Source: Ignavibacteria bacterium (GTDB taxonomy: Bacteria; Bacteroidota; Ignavibacteria; UBA10030; SZUA-254). Taken from it: a stretch of DNA of 64,000 bases. Where the stretch lies: NCBI GenBank assembly GCA_016178595.1, contig JACOSY010000023.1:1-64000 (forward strand), read 5' to 3'. Shown here in pieces: positions 50,909 through 58,511 of this stretch. Position numbers and translations under genes: made by a program. Every line of letters starts with the position of its first letter. Position 1 is the stretch's first letter. The notes beneath the pieces were generated by a model. It was given only the letters and a program-made list of their open reading frames with translations. It did no database searches and was not told where the DNA came from.

Positions 50909-51331
50909 ATGGCAAATAAGAAAACACTCATCGACGGATTGAACGAAGACCTCGCCAACGAGCTTGGCGCATCAATCCTCTATCTCTATCAAACCTCCGT
51001 TGCAACCGGATGGGACGGCGAAGAACTCCGCGAGTTTCTCTCGGCGGAAGTGACCGGCGAAATGCAGCACGCCATTTTTCTCGCCGAAAAGATTGCGTCG
51101 CTCGGCGGCAAGCCGACCACCATGCCAAAGCAGCACAAGTGCCCCAAGGACGTCAAAGGCATGATGAAGTACGATCTCAAGCTCGAGCTCGAAGCGATCG
51201 AAAGCTACAAACAGCGCGCCATGCAAGCCGAAGAGGCAGGCGAAATCGGACTGAAGATCAAGCTTGAAGAACTGATCGTCGATGAGACCGCACACGCAGA
51301 GCAGATTCAGCGCATCTTGAGAGGAATGTAA
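50909..51331 (+). CDS. Ferritin-like (bacterioferritin/DPS-type) protein
   Basis: LNEDLANELGASILYLYQTSVATG...EMQHAIFLAEKIASLGG...YDLKLELEAIESYKQRA...ETAHAEQI; start adjusted. Confidence 0.88.
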   Translation: MANKKTLIDGLNEDLANELGASILYLYQTSVATGWDGEELREFLSAEVTGEMQHAIFLAEKIASLGGKPTTMPKQHKCPKDVKGMMKYDLKLELEAIESYKQRAMQAEEAGEIGLKIKLEELIVDETAHAEQIQRILRGM

Positions 51332-51339
51332 TGCAATGA

Positions 51340-51380
51340 CAATCCGTCGGGACTAAACCCTCCCGGCGGATTTTTCCTAC
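51340..51380 (+). terminator. Rho-independent terminator after the ferritin gene
   Basis: ATCCGtCGGGA-ctaaaccc-TCCCGgCGGAT + TTTTT. Confidence 0.8.
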
Positions 51381-51403
51381 CACCACCCAACAACGTACCA
51401 TTA

Positions 51404-52309
51404 ATGCCGGTTATTCAATCTCATACAGCCATGAAGACGCGCGTGATCAAATACTTCGCCGGGTTGCAGGATCGCATCTGCTCGAAGCTCGAAGAGATCG
51501 ATCGATCGTCGCGATTCCTCAAGGAGGATTGGTCGCTTGATGGCGGGGCGGGCGGTGGAGCAACGCGTGTCATAGAACATGGAGGGATCTTTGAAAAAGC
51601 CGGCGTCAATTTCTCGGCGGTCACGACACAACTTTCAGAAATGCTGGCAGTGCGTCTCAAGGTTCAACCGCAATCGGCGTTCGCGACCGGCATCTCGCTC
51701 GTTCTTCATCCCGAAAGCCCGATGATCCCGACCGTACACATGAACCTCCGCTACTTCGAGCTTGCGAACGGCGACGCATGGTTCGGCGGCGGCGCAGACT
51801 TGACTCCGTACTATTTGTTCAACGAAGATGCACACCACTTCCACAACGTTTTGAGAGAGATGTGTAATCTGCATAATCCGTTGTGGTACCCCCAGTTCAA
51901 GAAATGGTGCGACGAATACTTTTTCCTCAAGCATCGCAATGAAGCGCGCGGTGTGGGCGGAATCTTCTTCGATTACGAGCGAGAGAATCCCGAACAATTC
52001 TTTGCGTTCGTGCAGGATGCCGGCAACGCTTTCCTTGAGGCGTACGCTCCCATCGTGGAAAAGAGAAGGAACGAGCCGTGGGGTGAGCGCGAGAAGGGGT
52101 GGCAGAAGATTCGGCGCGGGCGATATGTGGAATTCAATCTCGTTTACGATCGGGGCACGTTGTTCGGATTGGAGACTGGCGGCCGGACAGAGTCAATACT
52201 GATCTCGCTACCGCCCGAAGCGCGATGGACATACAACTATGAGCCGGAGGCCGGAAGCCGCGAGGCCGCACTGCTCGAAGTCCTCCAGAAACCGAGAGAG
52301 TGGGCATGA
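51404..52309 (+). CDS. hemF: Oxygen-dependent coproporphyrinogen-III oxidase
   Basis: GGAGGGATRVIEHGGIFEKAGVNFSAV, WFGGGADLTPYY, VEFNLVYDRGTLFGLETGGRTESILISLPP. Confidence 0.97.
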   Translation: MPVIQSHTAMKTRVIKYFAGLQDRICSKLEEIDRSSRFLKEDWSLDGGAGGGATRVIEHGGIFEKAGVNFSAVTTQLSEMLAVRLKVQPQSAFATGISLVLHPESPMIPTVHMNLRYFELANGDAWFGGGADLTPYYLFNEDAHHFHNVLREMCNLHNPLWYPQFKKWCDEYFFLKHRNEARGVGGIFFDYERENPEQFFAFVQDAGNAFLEAYAPIVEKRRNEPWGEREKGWQKIRRGRYVEFNLVYDRGTLFGLETGGRTESILISLPPEARWTYNYEPEAGSREAALLEVLQKPREWA

Positions 52310-53385
52310 ACGCCAACGAACGCATCGGCATTGTACTCTTCCAGCTCGGCGGACCCGATTCTCTCGAAGCCATAGAGCCGTTCCTTTACAATCTCTTCCG
52401 CGATCCGGACATTATCAACTTCCCGGGCGCGTTCCTCGCACGGCGGCCGTTGGCAAAGTTCATATCCTCCCGACGCTCGAAGAAAGTCGCCGAGCACTAC
52501 AAGGAAATCGGCGGCAAATCTCCGATTGTCGATCTCACGAATGCACAGGCAGCCGCGCTTCAACGCGAACTCGACGAACAGATGAGGGCGAAGGTGTTCG
52601 TCGCGATGCGTTATTGGCATCCGATGACGCAAGCGGTCATTCAAGAAATGAAGAAGGAGCGTTTCACCAAGATCGTCCTCCTCCCGTTGTATCCGCAGTT
52701 CTCGAAAGCGACAACGATTTCCAGCATGAAGGAGTGGACGCGACAGTGCAACATCAACAACTTCAACCACATCCCTTCGCTCCCGATCTGCTGTTATTAC
52801 AACCATCCGTTGTACATCGATGCAATTGTCGACAAGATTAACGCGGCATACAAAAAGTTCTCACATCTCAGTCCGGCGGATGTCGATCTCGTCTTCAGTG
52901 CGCACGGAGTTCCAGTAAGCCTTGTGAAGGAAGGCGATCCGTACAAGGTGCAGATCGAAGAGACGGTGAGACTCGTTGTTGAGAAAGGACAATGGAAGTC
53001 GCCGCACTTCTTATGTTACCAGAGTAAGGTCGGACCGGCGGAATGGCTGAAGCCGTCTATCGACAACACGGTGCACGCATTGGCAGCACAGGGGCGCAAA
53101 CACTTGCTCGTCATTCCCGTCGCGTTCGTTACCGAACATATTGAGACGCTTCACGAAATCAACATCGAAACTCGAGAAGAAGCAAAACACCTTGGCATCG
53201 AGCAGTTCGAAATGATGCCTGCGCTGAACGATCATCCGAAATTCATTCAATGTCTTGCCGATCTTGTTCTACAAAAAGTCACAACAGGAAAAAATTGGCT
53301 GCCAATGTGCCGCACGCTATCTCAAGAAAGAGCTGGGGTGATTCCACCAGCGCTCTGCCCTTACTGGACTCGTCCGGAGAAATAA
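52306..53385 (+). CDS. hemH: Ferrochelatase
   Basis: IGIVLFQLGGPDSLEAIEPFLYNLFRDPDII; LVFSAHGVP; FVTEHIETLHEI. Confidence 0.97.
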   Translation: MNANERIGIVLFQLGGPDSLEAIEPFLYNLFRDPDIINFPGAFLARRPLAKFISSRRSKKVAEHYKEIGGKSPIVDLTNAQAAALQRELDEQMRAKVFVAMRYWHPMTQAVIQEMKKERFTKIVLLPLYPQFSKATTISSMKEWTRQCNINNFNHIPSLPICCYYNHPLYIDAIVDKINAAYKKFSHLSPADVDLVFSAHGVPVSLVKEGDPYKVQIEETVRLVVEKGQWKSPHFLCYQSKVGPAEWLKPSIDNTVHALAAQGRKHLLVIPVAFVTEHIETLHEINIETREEAKHLGIEQFEMMPALNDHPKFIQCLADLVLQKVTTGKNWLPMCRTLSQERAGVIPPALCPYWTRPEK

Positions 53386-53391
53386 TCTTTT

Positions 53392-53467
53392 TACCCTCAC
53401 CCCTCGTTCCCCTCTCCCAGTTTGGGAGAGGGGATGTCACGACGAAGTCGTGACAGAGGAGAGGGTC
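53392..53467 (-). repeat. Composite double-hairpin repeat, same as 23864-23938 in opposite orientation
   Basis: CCCTCACCCCTCGTTCCCCTCTCCCAgttTGGGAGAGGGGATGTCACGACGAAGTCGTGACAGAGGAGAGGGT. Confidence 0.88.
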
Positions 53468-53484
53468 GCCATAATACCCGAATT

Positions 53485-54888
53485 ATGAATTTTCATCAGT
53501 CAGAACACAACTCTGTCGTCATCATCGGCGCGGGAATATCGGGACTTTGTGTAGCGCACTGGCTCAAGCAAAAAGGCATCAATGTCACAGTTCTTGAGAA
53601 AGATTCCGAGCCGGGCGGAACGATGAAGACTGTCCTGGACGATGGATGGCTGATCGAAACCGGACCTAACAGCGCGCTCGAAACGACGCCGCTCTTCAGT
53701 CAGCTCTTCGATGAGTTGGGAATTGCAGGAAAGAGGCTCTACGCCAATCCCGCAAGCTCGAAGCGCTACATCGTCAAGCGCGGAAAACTTCTCCCTCTTC
53801 CCACGAATGCCGGGACGTTCCTTACATCGTCATTGTGGTCGATTGGAGGAAAGCTCCGACTCTTGAAGGAACCCTTTACCGGTCGAGCGCGGGCGGAAGA
53901 GAGTGTTGCCGATTTCGTGCGCCGGCGGTTAGGCCGGGAGATTCTCGATTACGCTATCAACCCGTTCGTTGCCGGGGTGCATGCCGGAAACCCCGATGAG
54001 CTTTCCGTGCAAGCGGCGTTTCCGAAGCTGTACGCACTCGAAGAAAAGTATGGCGGACTTATCAAAGGCGCAATCAAATCACGAAAGGAACGAAAGCAGC
54101 GAAACGAGGTGGCAAAGGATCGTGCGAAGCTCTTTTCATTTGCAGATGGAATGCAAACATTGCCGCGGACGCTGGCAACGTCGTTGGGAAATTCGATCAA
54201 GCTCGATGCGACAGTCAGCCATATCGTGCCGATGCGAGCAGGGAAATTCCCCATCTACACCGTCTCCTATTCTCAGAGCGGGATGGATCTCACGATGGAG
54301 GCAAATGCGGTTGTCCTCTCGACTCCTGCGTATGCCACTTCGCAAATCATTCAACGAATCGATCCCGCAATGGCGAAGACGCTCGACTCGATCTACTATC
54401 CGCCGGTGGCAGAAATCTTTTTGGGATTCGAGGAGGATCAAGTCGGCCGACCATTGGATGGATTCGGTTTCCTTGTGCCGGAGGTGGAGAGGCGGCGGAT
54501 ACTCGGAACAATCTGGTCATCCACCCTTTTCCCGAACCGTGCGCCCGAAGGACTTGTTGCACTCACGTCATTTGTCGGCGGTGCGCGCCAGCCCGAGCTT
54601 CTTGCCCTCGATGACGAACAGCTCCTCGACATGGTCTTGAGCGAATTGCATTCGCTCATGGGCGTCACGGGACTGCCGGCCTACACGCGCATTACCCGCT
54701 GGGATCGTGCGATCCCACAATACAATCTTGGCTATCACAATACTCTGAATGCGCTCGATCGGTTCGAGCAGAACTTTCAAGGTGCGTTCATCTGCAGCAA
54801 CTACCGAGGCGGGATTGCCGTGGGCGATTGCGTGATGAGCGCGGAGAAAACCATCGAACGAGTAATTGCTCACCTTTCTCTCATCTAG
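53485..54888 (+). CDS. hemG: Protoporphyrinogen oxidase (HemY/HemG-type)
   Basis: VVIIGAGISGLCVAHWLKQKGINVTVLEKDSEPGGTMKTV; start adjusted from 53422, which lies in the repeat. Confidence 0.93.
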   Translation: MNFHQSEHNSVVIIGAGISGLCVAHWLKQKGINVTVLEKDSEPGGTMKTVLDDGWLIETGPNSALETTPLFSQLFDELGIAGKRLYANPASSKRYIVKRGKLLPLPTNAGTFLTSSLWSIGGKLRLLKEPFTGRARAEESVADFVRRRLGREILDYAINPFVAGVHAGNPDELSVQAAFPKLYALEEKYGGLIKGAIKSRKERKQRNEVAKDRAKLFSFADGMQTLPRTLATSLGNSIKLDATVSHIVPMRAGKFPIYTVSYSQSGMDLTMEANAVVLSTPAYATSQIIQRIDPAMAKTLDSIYYPPVAEIFLGFEEDQVGRPLDGFGFLVPEVERRRILGTIWSSTLFPNRAPEGLVALTSFVGGARQPELLALDDEQLLDMVLSELHSLMGVTGLPAYTRITRWDRAIPQYNLGYHNTLNALDRFEQNFQGAFICSNYRGGIAVGDCVMSAEKTIERVIAHLSLI

Positions 54889-55042
54889 TCATTCTTCGGG
54901 AACATTTTCCCTCCCCACGTAGTAGTATTCGTATCCGCCACCACCTCCATCCCGAAAAAAGTCATTCAAACCTTTTCGCATCGAGCGTCGTCCTTTTAGT
55001 AGAGGATAGATGATCACACAGCACCTCATAACGGAGCTCACC

Positions 55043-55591
55043 ATGGATAAAGAAACCAACGTTGTCGACGTGAGCGATTTCGATGTGATTCAACGGGCGC
55101 GATCCGGAGACACATCGGCGTTCGTCCGGCTGTACCGGGAACACGCCGGGCATCTCTATGCTACCTGCCTCCGCATGCTCGCCAATGCCGTTCAAGCGCA
55201 GGAGCTTGCCCAGATGTCGATCGTTAAGGCGTGGCAGATGCTTGCAAGTTTCCGCGGCGAAAGCCCATTCTCCGCATGGCTTCATCGCATCGCCGTCAAC
55301 ACGGTCCTCGACCATCTTCGTGCGGAAAAGCGACTCGTTGAACGAGTCGAGTTCACCGATGCGATGGAAGACTACGATGTGGATGAAGGCTCGGTGCCCA
55401 TCGAGGAGATGCTCGATCTCGAAGCAGCGATCGCATCGCTTCCTGTCCGGGCACGTACGGTTCTTGTTCTTCATGATATTGAAGGATACCGGCACGAAGA
55501 GATTGCCGCGATGGCTGGCATTGCGGTCGGAACATCCAAGGCGCAGCTTCACCGTGCACGAACATTATTGAAAGAGAGGTTAGAGCGATGA
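55043..55591 (+). CDS. ECF-type RNA polymerase sigma factor
   Basis: ARSGDTSAFVRLYREHAGHLYATCLRMLAN...AQMSIVKAWQML...SPFSAWLHRIAVNTVLDHLR...IEGYRHEEIAAMAGIAVGTSKAQLHRARTLLKERL. Confidence 0.95.
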   Translation: MDKETNVVDVSDFDVIQRARSGDTSAFVRLYREHAGHLYATCLRMLANAVQAQELAQMSIVKAWQMLASFRGESPFSAWLHRIAVNTVLDHLRAEKRLVERVEFTDAMEDYDVDEGSVPIEEMLDLEAAIASLPVRARTVLVLHDIEGYRHEEIAAMAGIAVGTSKAQLHRARTLLKERLER

Positions 55592-58278
55592 ACACACAGC
55601 ATGTGTACGACCGGCTCAGCGAGTACATTGACGGATCGCTGAATTCTGGAGAACGGAAAACTGTCGAGGCACATCTTTTCTCCTGCGAGGCGTGTAGGAA
55701 GGAATACGAATCGCTGCGAAAGTTGGTGGAAGAGCTTCACGAGCTTCCGAAGAAGTTCCAGCTTCCCGCGACGTTCTTCTTGAATGTTGAAGATCGTGTG
55801 AACGAACATCCACAGCGTGATGGAGAGGAGATATTTATGAAGCGAAAGAATGGCGCGGCAGATGAGTTAAACCGGAAGTCTTTGACACAGAACTTTTCAC
55901 AACACATCTCCTTTTATCGTTCGTGGATCGTGCGGATTGCTGCGGTGCTCGTCGTACTCGCGGCAACGGGCATCGTCTGGTTCATCGTGAAGAACTCCGG
56001 CAATGGGGTGCCGGTTGTTGCGGATCGAGTAGACGTTCCTTCCAAACAGCAATCCACGGATGGATCGATCCCTGCTGAAATCGGGAAGACACAAACGGCC
56101 ATCGCTCCAAACTCTTCAAGAAAGCTTGCCGGAGAACGACAGCCGGCCGCGTCAACATTCTCACGATCGGATGCAATGAAATCCGAAGCCCGGGAGTCGA
56201 ATTCCAAGTCGATCGCAATTCACCCGGTTGAATCCCAAAAACTTATTGCAAACGCGGAAGAAACTCCGGAGCCCGTTTCCGTGCAGGCAACCGGGATGCA
56301 GCAAACGAATGCCAAGGCTGCGGCGCCGATGCTCGAGGAATCGGCTGCGCTCGTGGGGAAAATTTCAGGCCGCGTCATGGATAAGACCACGAACGATCCT
56401 CTCGTCGGTGCAGCGGTGCTCGTTGTGGGAAAAACCCTCGGCGCTGCTACCGACATCCATGGGAAGTACACGATCCTTAACGTGCCGCCGGGTGAATGCA
56501 CAGTGCGTGTGAACTACGTGGGATATACACAGCTCGAACAGACGAGTGTCAAGGTTGTGGAGGGAAAGACTACGACGCTCGACTTTCAGCTTGCGCCAGC
56601 GAAGATCGAACTGCAGCCCGTTACCGTGACCGCTGACGCCCAATTGATAAACAAGATGGCAACATCCTCATCACAGACGGTGAACTCAAGGTCGATTGAG
56701 AACATCCCGAACGTCAAGAGCACCCAAGATGTTCTCCGATTGCAAGCGGGATCTGCAAAGGAGAAGGGCGTCAGTTATTCTGCCCTCCGACCCCCGGCAA
56801 ACGAAGGTCGTGCAACTGAATTCCAGCGCGTCGACAAAGACGACGAAGGCAATACGTACTTTCACACCGAAGAGTACGGTCGAATTTACGAAAACGAATT
56901 CCTTGACGCACTCAAGAACCCGTTATCGACGTTCTCCATCGACGTCGATGCGGCATCGTACAGCAACATCCGGCGCTTCATCAATGGCGGACAGCTTCCG
57001 CCGAAGGACGCTGTGCGCATCGAGGAGATGATCAACTACTTTACGTACGATTATCCGCAACCGAGAAATGAGCATCCATTTTCAATCACAACAGAAGTTG
57101 CCGCCTGTCCCTGGAACGACGATCATCAGCTCGTGCTCATCGGATTGCAGGGAAAAAAGATTGCCACCGAGAGTCTCCCGTCGAGCAATCTCGTGTTCCT
57201 GATCGACGTCTCCGGCTCGATGGATGAACCAAACAAGCTGCCGCTCGTGAAGTCGGCATTCAGACTCCTTGTTAATCAGTTACGAGCGAACGATCGTGTG
57301 TCGATTGTCGTCTACGCGAGCAACACAGGACTTGTCCTTCCCTCCACATCGGGAAACGAGAAGGAGAAGATTCTCGACGCGATCGATCGTCTCGAAGCCG
57401 GCGGCTCGACGGCCGGAGGCGCCGGGATTCAGCTTGCGTACAAAATTGCCGAAGAAAATTTTCTTCCGAACGGCAACAACCGCGTCATCCTTGCAACCGA
57501 CGGCGACTTCAATGTCGGCGTCTCCAGCACGAGCGAGCTTGTCAGGGTCGTCGAGGAAAAGCGGGAGAAAGGAGTCTTCCTTTCCGTGCTCGGTTTCGGA
57601 ACGGACAATTACAAAGACGAGCGGATGGAACAGCTTGCCGACAAAGGAAACGGCAATCATTTCTACATCGATAATATCCAGGAGGCAAAGAAAGTATTCA
57701 TCGGACAGATGGCGGGAACGCTGTTCACGATCGCGAAGGACGTGAAAATCCAGATCGAATTCAACCCTGCGAAAGTGAAAGCCTACCGGCTCATCGGTTA
57801 CGAGAACCGTATGCTGAAGAAGGAAGATTTCAATGACGACAAGAAAGACGCCGGCGAACTTGGCGCGGGACACACCGTGACGGCACTGTATGAAGTAGTT
57901 CCGGCCGACGCGAACATCGATCTCCCCAGCGTCGATTCCCTCAAGTACCAGAACGTGCAGGTCGGCCGTGATGAACGTGCGATGAAGGAGCTGCTCACCG
58001 TCAAATTCCGTTACAAGGAACCGACCGCATTGACGAGCAAGTTGATTGTGAAGACGTTGGAATCGGACCACGACACGTTCGAGCGTGCATCGAATAATCT
58101 TCAGTTCGCCGCTTCGGTGGCGGAATTCGGCATGCTGCTGAGGGACTCGAAGTACAAAACCCACGCATCATTCGATCAAGTCCTTGAGCAATCACGCCGC
58201 TCCAAAGGAGATGACGTGGAAGGCTACCGTGCCGAGTTCATCCGGTTGGTTGAAAGCTGCAGGATGCTGGCGAAGTAA
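55588..58278 (+). CDS. Fusion: zf-HC2 anti-sigma domain, TM, CarboxypepD_reg-like domain, von Willebrand factor A (YfbK-type)
   Basis: H...C..C zinc finger (VEAHLFSCEACRKEYESL), TM (IVRIAAVLVVLAATGIVWFIV), SGRVMDKTTNDPLVGAAVLVVGKTLGAATDIHGKYTILNVPPG, NLVFLIDVSGSMDEPNKLPLVKSAF. Confidence 0.9.
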   Translation: MNTQHVYDRLSEYIDGSLNSGERKTVEAHLFSCEACRKEYESLRKLVEELHELPKKFQLPATFFLNVEDRVNEHPQRDGEEIFMKRKNGAADELNRKSLTQNFSQHISFYRSWIVRIAAVLVVLAATGIVWFIVKNSGNGVPVVADRVDVPSKQQSTDGSIPAEIGKTQTAIAPNSSRKLAGERQPAASTFSRSDAMKSEARESNSKSIAIHPVESQKLIANAEETPEPVSVQATGMQQTNAKAAAPMLEESAALVGKISGRVMDKTTNDPLVGAAVLVVGKTLGAATDIHGKYTILNVPPGECTVRVNYVGYTQLEQTSVKVVEGKTTTLDFQLAPAKIELQPVTVTADAQLINKMATSSSQTVNSRSIENIPNVKSTQDVLRLQAGSAKEKGVSYSALRPPANEGRATEFQRVDKDDEGNTYFHTEEYGRIYENEFLDALKNPLSTFSIDVDAASYSNIRRFINGGQLPPKDAVRIEEMINYFTYDYPQPRNEHPFSITTEVAACPWNDDHQLVLIGLQGKKIATESLPSSNLVFLIDVSGSMDEPNKLPLVKSAFRLLVNQLRANDRVSIVVYASNTGLVLPSTSGNEKEKILDAIDRLEAGGSTAGGAGIQLAYKIAEENFLPNGNNRVILATDGDFNVGVSSTSELVRVVEEKREKGVFLSVLGFGTDNYKDERMEQLADKGNGNHFYIDNIQEAKKVFIGQMAGTLFTIAKDVKIQIEFNPAKVKAYRLIGYENRMLKKEDFNDDKKDAGELGAGHTVTALYEVVPADANIDLPSVDSLKYQNVQVGRDERAMKELLTVKFRYKEPTALTSKLIVKTLESDHDTFERASNNLQFAASVAEFGMLLRDSKYKTHASFDQVLEQSRRSKGDDVEGYRAEFIRLVESCRMLAK

Positions 58279-58306
58279 TCGTCCTTTTACTGGAAAGCGT
58301 CTTTTG

Positions 58307-58333
58307 AAAGTCCCCTCGCGCAGGGGACTTTTT
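58307..58333 (+). terminator. Rho-independent terminator AAAGTCCCCT-cgcgc-AGGGGACTTT + T
   Basis: Perfect stem and U-tract after the vWA fusion gene. Confidence 0.85.
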
Positions 58334-58345
58334 GTTTTGGGCTGT

Positions 58346-58444
58346 TTTTTCTTTCGGAGTAACCGAGATAGGGTCGTGTTGGGTGATTGCGTGATGGGTG
58401 CGGAGGGGGCGGTGGAGCGAGTGATGCACCATTTGCGCAGTTAG
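58346..58444 (+). pseudogene. Remnant of a second hemG gene, 3' end only
   Basis: FFRSNRDRVVLGDCVMGAEGAVERVMHHLRS* resembles HemG C-terminus FICSNYRGGIAVGDCVMSAEKTIERVIAHLSLI*. Confidence 0.75.
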
Positions 58445-58451
58445 AAAATGC

Positions 58452-58482
58452 AAAGCCGAGTCCGTTACTTTTGGACCCGGCT
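58452..58482 (-). terminator. Terminator-like hairpin after the T9SS propeller gene
   Basis: AGCCGAGTCC...GGACCCGGCT; minus-strand side followed by TTTGCATTTT. Confidence 0.5.
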
Positions 58483-58511
58483 TGCACCACTCAACGCAGC
58501 AAGGTCACCGA

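Noticed and set aside
53422-53484. N-terminal extension of HemG (MGEGMSRRSRDRGEGRHNTR)
   Set aside because: Lies inside the hairpin repeat; conserved FAD-binding start fits ATG at 53485.
57280-58164. 294-aa minus-strand ORF
   Set aside because: Antisense to the vWA fusion gene; no recognisable protein features.
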